Below, piece after piece: positions 1 through 6,353 of a stretch of DNA of 9,599 bases. Every line of letters starts with the position of its first letter. Position 1 is the first letter of the stretch. This DNA comes from an uncultured Eubacteriales bacterium (GTDB lineage Bacteria; Bacillota; Clostridia; Oscillospirales; CAG-382). The notes beneath the pieces are model-generated. The model saw only the letters and a list, made by a program, of their open reading frames with translations. It was not told the origin of the DNA and did no database searches. The translations under genes and the position numbers were made by a program. The stretch is taken from contig USHI01000047.1 in assembly GCA_900554405.1 (NCBI GenBank), forward strand, positions 1 to 9,599. The letters are read 5' to 3'.

Positions 1-819
1 CAGCGGCAATGGCTGCATGCCGATTCGATTAGTATCCGCGCGATCTCGCGGAGCACCTCATCGCCGCATTCGTGGCCGTATTCGTCGTTTATGCTTTTGA
101 AATCGTCGATATCGAAGATCACAACGGCGGCGCTTGCCGCGGATTCCGCATCGGCACCGAAGGTTTTGTCGAGAAATTCGTTTATACCGTAGCGATTATA
201 AAGCCCGGTGAGCGCATCGTGGCGATACAGCCGCAGGCATTTTTCCTTTATAAATTCAAGCTGCTTCTGCGTTTCGCTGCGGATAAGCTCGATCAGAAGC
301 GATATGACAAAGACCGAGCAGTAAAGAAACGGCATCCGAAGCATAAATTCATCCGTGTATGAATAAAGCAGCAGCGACCTTCCGAACGGCACCCAAAAGA
401 AGAAAATGAGCATTGCAAGAGCAAGCGCCGAAAAAGCGCTCCCCACGCGGACACCGAATATAAGCAGGGCGAAGCTCGGGATAAGACATACCCACAGCGC
501 GCCCGTTCGGTATGCCGCTTACGAAAAAGAAGGCAAGCAGCGCCAGACTTTCCGCGCCGAACAGCGTATAAATGAGCCGTTCATCCACGCGGGTGGCATG
601 AAGCAGGATTATATTCAGCAGGCAGAGCAGCGAAAAGGTGAAGGCGGCGACAAAAAGGGCATATTCCGCCGTGATGATATTTACAATACTCATCACAAGC
701 GCCGTCAGGGTGAGCGCCCCGTTCAGAAGGAAGAACGAAACTCTCCTGCGGGAAACGTCGGATACAACAAGCTCTTTTATTTTCCCCGAAATATTCTTGT
801 ATATCCGTGAATTTTTCAT
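1..819 (-). CDS. Membrane GGDEF-type signalling protein, frameshifted and 3'-truncated
   Basis: Probable diguanylate cyclase or related GGDEF-family signal protein. The ATG at 819-817 is preceded by GGAGG five bases upstream. The first 106 codons (to about 502) encode a basic N-terminus and several hydrophobic membrane helices ending in FVSGIPNG. The reading then continues without stops in another frame from about 500 to base 1 as ALWVCLIPSFALLIFG, further hydrophobic segments, then DALTGLYNRYGIN and IFDIDDFKSINDEYGHECGD, which are the conserved start of a GGDEF domain. The GGDEF/GGEEF signature itself would lie beyond the left edge, so cyclase activity cannot be judged. The shift at about 501 is either a real inactivating indel or an assembly error. 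In the first frame the ORF ends at 349 with a non-conserved tail. Family assignment is firm for the domain; the input signal and integrity are unknown. Confidence 0.8.
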
Positions 820-875
820 GCTGCCTCCGTTAATTTTACCGGCGCCGCCGCCCGGTTTTTGTACTATTATTCTAT

Positions 876-904
876 ATTGTATCACAAACACGCCTTGTTG
901 TAAA
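876..904 (-). promoter_or_regulatory. Sigma-A-type promoter of the GGDEF gene
   Basis: On the minus strand TTTACA (904-899) is followed by a 17-base spacer and TACAAT (881-876). Transcription would start near 869, giving a leader of about 50 nt with a GC-rich stretch before the GGAGG site. Found by inspection only. Confidence 0.6.
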
Positions 905-950
905 GAATCAACGCCCCAAAAAAATGCAAAAAAAAAGCGCAAATAACGCA

Positions 951-985
951 GAAAAAACGCACGGATGGGTTTTCCATCCGTGCGT
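951..985 (-). terminator. Rho-independent terminator of the lipoprotein gene
   Basis: A perfect 12-bp inverted repeat (957-968 and 974-985, arm ACGCACGGATGG) with a 5-base loop. On the minus strand it is followed by TTTTTT (956-951). It lies 17 bases after the stop codon at 1003-1005, so it terminates the lipoprotein transcript before the GGDEF promoter. Confidence 0.93.
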
Positions 986-1002
986 CGGTTTATCGGTACC
1001 GT

Positions 1003-2361
1003 TCAGCCGTGAGAGGCGTAACGGTGTTCCTTATACATCGTATCGTAATCCAAAAGCAAGTATATTTCGCGAAGCGGCTTCAGCCTATCCGGGTCGGTCA
1101 CGCGGTTGCCGTTTTCGTCCGTAAGCGAGGAATCGTTCCATGTCACGTCGACATAAAGCGTTGTTCCGTCCGAGAACACAACGGAATTATACGCATGGTT
1201 TATATCCTGCTCCGGGATATAATAGGATTCGATCCCGCAGCGCTGGCAAAGAAACTGGAACATCCACGCATAGCCCGAGCAGACGGTGATCTTATCGCGG
1301 AGCGCCTCGTAGGGATAATGGTTTTTCAGCGAGAAATCATATTCGAGATATTCGCAAAGGAATATATTCAGCTTCCCGACCGCATCACGCACCGTGGTCT
1401 TGTTCGTGATCCCGAGCTGCCTTATAACGCCGGTTGCCCAGTCGTTGAGCTCCTTATAGCGCTTCTGCTGTTCGGCATCGCGGGCTTCGCCGTAGTAGTT
1501 TCCGTATGCGTACAGCACGGCGTGGGTGTTTATGAGATAATCATCGATGTACGGACCTTCGCCGTTGCAGCCGCCGGAATACCAGTCGAAGTAGCTCCTC
1601 GCAAGCGCGTTGCTCCTTTCGTGCGGCATTATGCTTGCGACATAATTCACCATGGAGCAGGTTTCCGTATAGGTGATATCGCAGGGGATGACGGTGCCGT
1701 ACTTTACCGTTAATTTGCAATACAGGCAGACCTCATCGCCGGTGTATCCGGGATTGCCGTCCTTCGGCGCACGGTAATTTACAATGTTTGTAAAATGCCC
1801 TCTCGCGGCGATCGGTTCGCCCTGCACAAGCAGTTTCCCGCATTCGCCGCACACGGCGGAGCCGGTATTGCCCGGTTCGGTACAGGTAGGCGGAATATAG
1901 CCTTCGTAAACCGGCTCGTGGTCGCCGATCGGCGTTTCTGAGGCGGGCTCCAGAACCTTTCCGCATTCGGCGCAGACAAGCTCGCCCGTGCTGCCCTTGT
2001 GAAGGCAGGTGGCTTTTACAGCCCCCGACCTTTTTGTCGTTTTATGCTCGCAGGTTTCCGGATCGGCGGAAAAATCTTCCTCTCCGGAGGTATCCTTCGA
2101 AGCATCACCGCCGGAGTCCCCGGCTTCCGATGAAGTATCCGCCGCGGCAGAGGAGGAACCGTCCTCCGGCTGTGTCGTATCGGAATCAGGTACGGTGCTT
2201 TCGCCCGCCGCGGAGGAGGAGAAAACGTCTTCCGTCTGCTCCGCCGAAGTAACTCCCGCAGCGTCGGATGAGCCCTGTGCCGGGGCAGTACCCTCGCCCC
2301 CGCCGCACGCCGCAAGAACCAGCGCGAGCGCAAGCACAAAAGCGATCATCATCCTTTTCAA
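1003..2361 (-). CDS. Lipoprotein with Cys-pair repeats and a transglutaminase-like domain
   Basis: Predicted surface lipoprotein of 452 aa; substrate unknown. I chose the TTG at 2361: GGAAGTG lies upstream at usable spacing, and the protein then opens LKRMMIAFVLALALVLAAC, a textbook lipoprotein signal with the lipidated Cys at residue 19. The in-frame ATG at 2409 lies inside the promoter spacer, so it cannot be used if that promoter is right; ATG 2352 is an alternative. Residues about 25-99 are a Ser/Asp/Glu/Thr-rich linker. Residues about 104-227 hold three repeats with CxxC pairs (VCAECG, VCGECG, VCLYC), like the small repeats common in clostridial surface proteins. The C-terminal half is transglutaminase-like: Cys361 in VCSGYAWMF, His389 in INHAYN and Asp405 in VDVTWND form the expected triad. 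It may be a peptidase, a wall enzyme or a non-catalytic scaffold. Confidence 0.85.
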   Translation of the reverse strand: MKRMMIAFVLALALVLAACGGGEGTAPAQGSSDAAGVTSAEQTEDVFSSSAAGESTVPDSDTTQPEDGSSSAAADTSSEAGDSGGDASKDTSGEEDFSADPETCEHKTTKRSGAVKATCLHKGSTGELVCAECGKVLEPASETPIGDHEPVYEGYIPPTCTEPGNTGSAVCGECGKLLVQGEPIAARGHFTNIVNYRAPKDGNPGYTGDEVCLYCKLTVKYGTVIPCDITYTETCSMVNYVASIMPHERSNALARSYFDWYSGGCNGEGPYIDDYLINTHAVLYAYGNYYGEARDAEQQKRYKELNDWATGVIRQLGITNKTTVRDAVGKLNIFLCEYLEYDFSLKNHYPYEALRDKITVCSGYAWMFQFLCQRCGIESYYIPEQDINHAYNSVVFSDGTTLYVDVTWNDSSLTDENGNRVTDPDRLKPLREIYLLLDYDTMYKEHRYASHG

Positions 2362-2397
2362 TGCATTCACTTCCGTTTCATTTTTCGTTCGGAAAGA

Positions 2398-2426
2398 ATA
2401 ATACCGCATCCCGCGGCAAAAATCAA
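2398..2426 (-). promoter_or_regulatory. Sigma-A-type promoter of the lipoprotein gene
   Basis: On the minus strand TTGATT (2426-2421), a 17-base spacer, then TATTAT (2403-2398). The start point would be near 2391, leaving a leader of about 30 nt before the TTG start at 2361. This promoter is the main argument against the longer N-terminus starting at 2409. Confidence 0.75.
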
Positions 2427-2463
2427 CAGGCTTTTCGCCGTTTTTCGCCGCAGGCGGAACTTT

Positions 2464-3834
2464 TTATTTCCGGGCGGAAGCGATAAGCGCGCGTATGTTC
2501 CCGCAGCAGATCCTTTCGGCAAGTTTAACCGCGGAATCGGCGTTGTATTCCCCTTTTTCGACCCAATCGCCGATAAGGGCGCAGAGTATCCGCCTGAAAT
2601 AATCGTGCCGCGCATAGGAAAGAAAGCTGCGCGAATCGGTGAGCATTCCGAGAAATTCGCCGACAGAGCCGTTTTCCGCAATTGTTTCTAACTGTTCGAT
2701 TATCCCGCGCTTATGATCGCAGAACCACCACGCCGCACCGAGCCGCACCCCGGGGAACGCCCCGGCAACGGAGGCGATCTGCGCAGCATTTGCGGGGTTG
2801 AGCGTGTAAAGCACCGTTTGCGGAAGCGCGCCCGCGCCGTTCATTGCATCCAGCATACGGATAAGCGCCGTACCGTCGACGGCGTTGCCGACGGTATCCC
2901 CGCCGCAATCCGCCCCGAGCGCGCGGAAAAGCGCCGAATTGGCATTGCGGTATACGGCAAGGTGAAGCTGCATCACGAGCCCGCGCCGTTTGTATTCACA
3001 AGCGAAAAACAGATACAGATTTCCGACAAGCGCCTTGTATTCTCGTTCGGAAATATCCTCCCCCGCAAGCACACGGGCAAAAATCCGTTCCGCCTCCCGC
3101 TCCGGCGCGGCGGTGTCCGGGAAGAACGGTATGCCGACATCGGTGAACACGCACCCGTGCGCCGTAAAGTGATCAAGCCGCCTTATGCACGCCTCTTTGA
3201 GTGATTTCAGGCTGTTCACCTCCAGGCCCGCCGAACCGGAAAGCCTTGCGAGATAAGCCGTATATCCGGGGCTTTTCATCAGGAAAACATTGTCCGTGCG
3301 AAATGAGGGCAGCACCGTAAAGCCCTGCCCGCCGTGTGCGGCAAGCCGCGCGTGCCATTCGAGGCTGTCGGCGATATCATCGGTCGTGCAGATAAGCTCC
3401 ACGCCGGAATCGCATATAAGCTTACGGGGCGAAAGCCCGGTTCTGCGGATATGGTCGTTTGCTTTTTCCCAAATCATATCCGCGTTTCTGCGGGAAAGAG
3501 GGGCATCTATCCCGAAATAGCGCGAAAGCTCCATGTGCGACCAAAGGTAAAGCGGATTGCCCGCCGCGAATTCGAGCGCGCCGGCATAAGCACGGAATTT
3601 CTCGCGCATAGGCGCGCCGCCGGTTATGTATTCCTCGCTTATCCCGCAGGAGCGCATCAGCCGCCATTTGTAATGATCGGCGGAAAGCCACAGCTCCCCG
3701 ATATCCGTAAACGGCTTGTTTTCGAATATTTCGCGCGGGGAAAGATGGCAGTGGTAATCGATTATCGGCAGCGCGGATACCGATTTATACAGCTCGCGCG
3801 CGGCGGCGTTTTCGAGCAGGCAGTCCTTGTTCAT
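2464..3834 (-). CDS. uxaC: Uronate (glucuronate/galacturonate) isomerase UxaC
   Basis: Cytosolic isomerase (EC 5.3.1.12) that converts D-glucuronate to D-fructuronate and D-galacturonate to D-tagaturonate, the first step of hexuronate breakdown. It is 456 aa, close to the family's usual length of about 470. Family landmarks run in order: DYHCHLSP (residues 26-33, metal-binding His28/His30), SHMELSRYFGI (99-109), CTTDDIADSLEWH (149-161), VLPSFRTD (174-181), MQLHLAVYRNAN (288-299), YTLNPAN (343-349), AAWWFCDHKRG (367-377) and MLTDSRSFLSYARHDYFRR (397-415). The WWFC-D segment has Cys where I expect Asn, a mild departure. The ATG at 3834 follows GGAGG at a rather long 13-base distance; no other start fits better. 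No other hexuronate gene is visible nearby, so the gene stands alone with its own promoter. No convincing terminator follows it, so read-through into the lipoprotein gene is possible. Confidence 0.95.
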   Translation of the reverse strand: MNKDCLLENAAARELYKSVSALPIIDYHCHLSPREIFENKPFTDIGELWLSADHYKWRLMRSCGISEEYITGGAPMREKFRAYAGALEFAAGNPLYLWSHMELSRYFGIDAPLSRRNADMIWEKANDHIRRTGLSPRKLICDSGVELICTTDDIADSLEWHARLAAHGGQGFTVLPSFRTDNVFLMKSPGYTAYLARLSGSAGLEVNSLKSLKEACIRRLDHFTAHGCVFTDVGIPFFPDTAAPEREAERIFARVLAGEDISEREYKALVGNLYLFFACEYKRRGLVMQLHLAVYRNANSALFRALGADCGGDTVGNAVDGTALIRMLDAMNGAGALPQTVLYTLNPANAAQIASVAGAFPGVRLGAAWWFCDHKRGIIEQLETIAENGSVGEFLGMLTDSRSFLSYARHDYFRRILCALIGDWVEKGEYNADSAVKLAERICCGNIRALIASARK

Positions 3835-3870
3835 GGCTTTTGCTTTTCCTCCGATATATAGTCATGTCCG

Positions 3871-3898
3871 ATTATACCGCGCCGGCAGGGCAGAGCAA
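3871..3898 (-). promoter_or_regulatory. Promoter of uxaC with a possible flanking operator
   Basis: On the minus strand there is a perfect -10 TATAAT (3876-3871) with a weak -35 TTGCTC (3898-3893) at a 16-base spacer; a leader of about 30 nt follows. The inverted repeat GCAAAT (3895-3900) / ATTTGC (3916-3921) has half-site centres 21 bp apart and overlaps the -35. This fits a regulated promoter with a poor -35, but the operator reading is an inference. Confidence 0.55.
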
Positions 3899-3933
3899 AT
3901 GGCGCTTGTGATCATATTTGCATTGTATTTCGG

Positions 3934-3960
3934 AAAAGCAAAGCGGCGGTACGACGCGCT
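3934..3960 (-). terminator. Weak candidate terminator after the PHP gene
   Basis: Four bases beyond the stop codon at 3965-3967, the minus strand reads AGCGCGTCGTACCGCCGCT, which can fold as AGCG-CG / CG-(C)-CGCT with a bulge and a 7-base loop, then TTGCTTTT. The stem is short and the T-run interrupted. Confidence 0.3.
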
Positions 3961-3964
3961 CTTA

Positions 3965-4669
3965 TTATTCCCCGCGGGTGCCTATGCAGACCGGCGTGCC
4001 CGCGCCGGAGAAAAGCAATTGTGAGAGCTCGGCTCCGCTATGTACCCGGTGCGGGAATTCCATGCCGCAAAGGCAGCCCTCCAGAACGCGATTTACATGA
4101 TGGGTATCCGAACCGGCAGTGGGCATAAGCCCATTTTCGCGGCAGAAGCGGAGTGCGCTTTCGTCCTCGCCCGCGGTATTCGCGGCGTTGAGCACCTCTG
4201 CGCCGTCCAAAGCGGAGACATCCATCCTGCAAAACGGATATGTGATATAATCCCGAACACGGTACGGGTGCGCGTGGGAGGTGAACCCGCCCGCGGCGCG
4301 GACACGCGCGCAAAGCTCCTCCGGAGGTATATCGCACATATCCGGGTTTTCCGCAGTGAAATCCGGCGATATGCCGTAAATAAGTATTTCCTGCCCGTTT
4401 CCGTAATGCTCCTCTATGCCGAAGAACACATCCATGCCGAGCCTTTCGCCCTCATCCCGCGCCGAAAGAAAGGCTTTGCGGTAATAATCCATCCTTTCCG
4501 CCCACGTAAGTCCGGCGGGAACGCGGTTGTTGCCGCGAATGAAATGGTTTGTAAGCACGATCCCCGCAAATCCGCGCTCCTTATAGGCGCGCACCGCCTC
4601 CCTTGCGGTCATGGAGGCGCATTTGCTGCATTCGCACGAATGCACATGAAGGTCATAAATATATCCCAT
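3965..4669 (-). CDS. PHP-domain metal-dependent phosphoesterase
   Basis: A 234-aa single-domain PHP protein, predicted to hydrolyse a phosphoester with two or three bound metal ions in the cytosol; the substrate cannot be told from sequence. PHP motifs appear in order: YDLHVHS (residues 5-11, His8/His10), LTNH (39-42), GIEEH (84-88, Glu86), TSHAHPYR (130-137, His132/His134) and AGSDTH (185-190, Asp188/His190). All expected metal ligands are present, so it should be active. The ATG at 4669 follows AAGGAG with 7 bases between. There is no polymerase or histidinol biosynthesis context. Its promoter is back to back with that of the DUF2953-gerW operon, which suggests a shared control region but not necessarily a shared function. 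Confidence 0.88.
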   Translation of the reverse strand: MGYIYDLHVHSCECSKCASMTAREAVRAYKERGFAGIVLTNHFIRGNNRVPAGLTWAERMDYYRKAFLSARDEGERLGMDVFFGIEEHYGNGQEILIYGISPDFTAENPDMCDIPPEELCARVRAAGGFTSHAHPYRVRDYITYPFCRMDVSALDGAEVLNAANTAGEDESALRFCRENGLMPTAGSDTHHVNRVLEGCLCGMEFPHRVHSGAELSQLLFSGAGTPVCIGTRGE

Positions 4670-4694
4670 GGTACAGCTCCTTTTTCACGACAGC

Positions 4695-4723
4695 ATTTTA
4701 CCACGCGGCAAAGGCGAATTCAA
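4695..4723 (-). promoter_or_regulatory. Promoter of the PHP gene
   Basis: On the minus strand TTGAAT (4723-4718), a 17-base spacer, TAAAAT (4700-4695). The leader would be about 20 nt before the ATG at 4669. Its -35 is 13 bases from the -35 of the divergent plus-strand promoter. Confidence 0.75.
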
Positions 4724-4736
4724 TATCCGAAACGGC

Positions 4737-4765
4737 TTGATTTTTCGGGCATGGTGTGGTAAAAT
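4737..4765 (+). promoter_or_regulatory. Promoter of the DUF2953-gerW operon
   Basis: TTGATT (4737-4742), a 17-base spacer, TAAAAT (4760-4765). Transcription would begin near 4772, only about 20 bases before the TTG start at 4792. The sequence is sigma-A-like rather than an obvious sporulation-sigma promoter. Confidence 0.75.
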
Positions 4766-4791
4766 AAGCAAAAAGAACGGGAGTGAAGCCT

Positions 4792-5439
4792 TTGGTATTT
4801 CTGAAAGCGGCGGGCGTTGTGCTTGCCTGTATTCTTGCGCTGATCGCTTTGCTGCTGATCGCGCTGCTTCATTTCCGGTTTGTATTTACGCTCGAGGGCG
4901 AGCCGAAGGCGGAGCTGCGCATATTTTTTATAAAAATCAACCTGCTTGCCCGGCGCGAAAAAAAGCCGAAAAAGCCCAAAAAGAAGCCGCGGCGTTTCGC
5001 GGCATATCTGAAAAGAAAATTCGGCTTTGAGCATCCGCCCGAAGCGCCGGCCCCGGAGGGCGAAACCGTTTCCGCAAAAGCAAAATGGGTTTACGCGCTT
5101 ATTATGATCGTCGCAGGGCGGGTGAAATGGCTGCTAAAAAGAGTAAAACTCGAAAAGCTGCGCATACTTGCGGTGTGCGGCGGCGGGGATGCCGCCGAAA
5201 GCGCAATGGAATACGGCACCGTCTGCGCGGTGCTTTACCCGCTTGCCGGGTTTATCCGCGGCAGCACAAACGCGCGCGAAAGAAATATCGACGTGCGTGT
5301 CGGGTGCGATTTCACGGGAGAACCGGTTTTTGAATTCGAGCTTCGTGCAGCGATAAGGATCATTCACATTGTGCGCGCACTTATTTGGGGTGCGGCACGG
5401 CTTGCGGAAAACGCACAGATTACGGAGGAACAGAAATGA
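4792..5439 (+). CDS. DUF2953 membrane protein, partner gene of gerW
   Basis: Predicted membrane-anchored protein of 215 aa, function not established; DUF2953 genes (like Bacillus ytfI) commonly sit directly before gerW/ytfJ. Residues 1 to about 27 are a strong hydrophobic helix (VVLACILALIALLLIALL). A Lys/Arg-rich segment follows (REKKPKKPKKKPRR), then a Pro/Glu linker, a second weaker hydrophobic stretch (WVYALIMIVAG), and the conserved C-terminal part with KLRILAVCGGGDAAESAMEY and later IDVRVGCDF. I prefer TTG 4792 because GGGAG lies 8 bases upstream; GTG 4783 would overlap that Shine-Dalgarno and leave a leader of only about 11 nt. The last codons overlap gerW by ATGA (5436-5439), which implies translational coupling. 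Confidence 0.82.
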   Translation: MVFLKAAGVVLACILALIALLLIALLHFRFVFTLEGEPKAELRIFFIKINLLARREKKPKKPKKKPRRFAAYLKRKFGFEHPPEAPAPEGETVSAKAKWVYALIMIVAGRVKWLLKRVKLEKLRILAVCGGGDAAESAMEYGTVCAVLYPLAGFIRGSTNARERNIDVRVGCDFTGEPVFEFELRAAIRIIHIVRALIWGAARLAENAQITEEQK

Positions 5440-5834
5440 ACAGCGAAAGCGAAACAAAAAAAACCACCGGGCTTGCCGGTATAATGCAGATAATGAGCTT
5501 CACGGCGGAAAAGGCTGCCGAGCTTGCAGATGCAAATTCCGTCATGGGTGAGGTGATGGAGATCGACGGATTCACCGTTATCCCTGTTTCCAAAATATCC
5601 GCGGGCTTTGTCGGCGGCGGCGCAAGCATTGTCAATGCCGAGCAGAAGAAATCCCAGATACCGGCGGGTGCCGGCGCAAAGGTGACCGTCACCCCGATGA
5701 CATTCCTTGTTATCGGCGGGGGCGAGGTGCGCGCCGTTGCCGTGGACGGCAGCGCCGAAAAGAAAAACGGTCTTGTCGGCGCGATAATCGAGCAGATAAA
5801 AAAGCTTAAAGACAATAAAGAGAAAAAGAAATAA
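5436..5834 (+). CDS. gerW: GerW-family sporulation protein (YtfJ)
   Basis: A 132-aa protein of the GerW/YtfJ family, forespore-expressed in Bacillus and needed there for normal spore germination; its biochemical action is not known. Recognisable features are the N-terminal GIMQIMSFTAEKAAELADAN region, GEVMEIDGFTVIPVSKISAGF, the glycine run VGGGAS, and the Gly-rich IPAGAGAKVTVTPMTFLVIGGG region, ending in a Lys-rich tail. The ATG at 5436 follows GGAGG (5424-5428) with 7 bases between and overlaps the DUF2953 stop. A longer in-frame start at 5385 lies within the upstream gene and lacks a ribosome site. It is the last gene of a two-gene operon. Its presence points to a lineage with a sporulation history. 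Confidence 0.92.
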   Translation: MNSESETKKTTGLAGIMQIMSFTAEKAAELADANSVMGEVMEIDGFTVIPVSKISAGFVGGGASIVNAEQKKSQIPAGAGAKVTVTPMTFLVIGGGEVRAVAVDGSAEKKNGLVGAIIEQIKKLKDNKEKKK

Positions 5835-5859
5835 TACTTTCTTACCCCAAATCAGCATG

Positions 5860-5888
5860 AAGGAGCACCTTTTCGGCGCTCCTTTTTT
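5860..5888 (+). terminator. Rho-independent terminator of the DUF2953-gerW operon
   Basis: AAGGAGC (5860-5866) pairs with GCTCCTT (5878-5884); an inner CC/GG pairs after one A-C mismatch, around a TTTTC loop, and the T-run extends to 5888. It lies 25 bases after the gerW stop. Confidence 0.85.
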
Positions 5889-5933
5889 GCGTGCGCGGTA
5901 CAAAAAGCGGCAATCCCGCACGGCAATTCGCAA

Positions 5934-5956
5934 AGCCTGCGAAGAAATAGCAGGCT
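5934..5956. other. Perfect 7-bp hairpin between the gerW terminator and the small RNA
   Basis: AGCCTGC (5934-5940) and GCAGGCT (5950-5956) flank a 9-base loop. On the minus strand it follows the small-RNA terminator directly and is trailed only by TTTG, so it could serve as a weak backup stop; otherwise its role is unclear. Confidence 0.4.
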
Positions 5957-6004
5957 AAAAAACGCGGCACCGCCCAACGCATAGCAAGACGGGACGGTGT
6001 CGCG
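5957..6004 (-). terminator. Rho-independent terminator of the small RNA
   Basis: On the minus strand CGCGACACCGTCCC (6004-5991) pairs with GGGCGGTGCCGCG (5975-5963) with one A-C mismatch and one bulged T, around a 15-base loop, followed by TTTTTT (5962-5957). Confidence 0.75.
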
Positions 6005-6044
6005 AAGCAACGCAGACGGCGCGCGCGTCCGCGCCCTGCATCGC
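5957..6044 (-). ncRNA. Predicted small structured RNA of about 88 nt, family unknown
   Basis: A near-consensus promoter (6050-6078) would start a minus-strand transcript at about 6044. Hairpin 1 begins at that base: GCGATGCAG (6044-6036) pairs over its whole length with CTGCGTTGC (6015-6007), including two G-U pairs. It is topped, after a 2-base bulge, by GGCGCG/CGCGCC (6035-6030 with 6023-6018). Two bases later a terminator hairpin (6004-5963) ends in T6 at 5962-5957. The G-U pairs in hairpin 1 become A-C mismatches on the other strand, which supports minus as the transcribed strand. There is no Shine-Dalgarno; a 28-codon ATG frame exists but has no ribosome site. It lacks the GGAAG-type apical motif of SRP RNA and is far too short for 6S RNA, tmRNA or RNase P RNA. 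Targets and function are unknown. Confidence 0.6.
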
Positions 6045-6049
6045 TTCAA

Positions 6050-6078
6050 ATTCTACCACATTCCGCGCCCATTGTCAA
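6050..6078 (-). promoter_or_regulatory. Strong sigma-A-type promoter of the small RNA
   Basis: On the minus strand a perfect -35 TTGACA (6078-6073), a 17-base spacer, and TAGAAT (6055-6050). With uxaC's perfect -10, it is among the closest consensus matches in the window, and no protein start follows it. Confidence 0.75.
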
Positions 6079-6168
6079 GCGATGACGAAACGAACAGAGC
6101 GGCATCGATATATGATAATCCTCTTTCTTGCTCTGCGTTCGTGCACGGGATAGGAAAAATCGCCCGGA

Positions 6169-6277
6169 TTCAAGGAGGGCGACCGCGAGGCGTACTGAGT
6201 ACGTCGAGGGAGCCCGGACTTGAAAGAAAAAGCAATACAATTAAACACCAAAAAGAACCCCGCGAACGGGGTTCTTT
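6169..6277. repeat. Structured intergenic repeat, copy A
   Basis: Plus-strand order: a compound hairpin, an A-rich linker, then a GC-rich hairpin. Outer stem TTCAAG/CTTGAA (6169-6174 with 6219-6224); internal loop GA against GGA; GGGC/GCCC (6177-6180 with 6212-6215); tip GGCGTAC-TGA-GTACGTC (6189-6205). The linker AGAAAAAGCAATACAAT (6225-6241) and ten more bases lead to a perfect 11-bp hairpin, AAAGAACCCCG-CGAA-CGGGGTTCTTT (6252-6277). The same architecture recurs in copy B about 185 bases away. Confidence 0.75.
6250..6277 (-). terminator. Second, stronger terminator downstream of guaB
   Basis: The 11-bp perfect hairpin of copy A reads on the minus strand with a TTCG loop and a T5 run (6254-6250). 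It could catch transcripts that pass the weaker terminator at 6437-6461. Confidence 0.65.
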
Positions 6278-6353
6278 CCAATATTGATATGAAATCAAAT
6301 CTGCTTTTTCGTTCCGGGTTATTTTTACATCCCGTGGGTGAAAAGGGCGCAGA

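Noticed and set aside
2432..2450. TTTTCGCCG repeated twice between uxaC and the lipoprotein gene as a terminator
   Set aside because: It is a short direct repeat; no good stem followed by a T-run forms on the minus strand.
5957..6044. SRP RNA or 6S RNA as the identity of the small RNA
   Set aside because: The conserved SRP apical motif is absent and the length and fold do not fit 6S RNA.
5852..6049. A 65-codon minus-strand frame over the small RNA and the gerW terminator
   Set aside because: Its TTG lies next to the -10 of the promoter, it has no ribosome site, and it reads through a strong terminator hairpin.
6144..6336. CACGGGAT (6144-6151) and its exact reverse complement ATCCCGTG (6329-6336)
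   Set aside because: An 8-base inverted match is expected by chance in a region of this size, and it does not fit the aligned repeat architecture.
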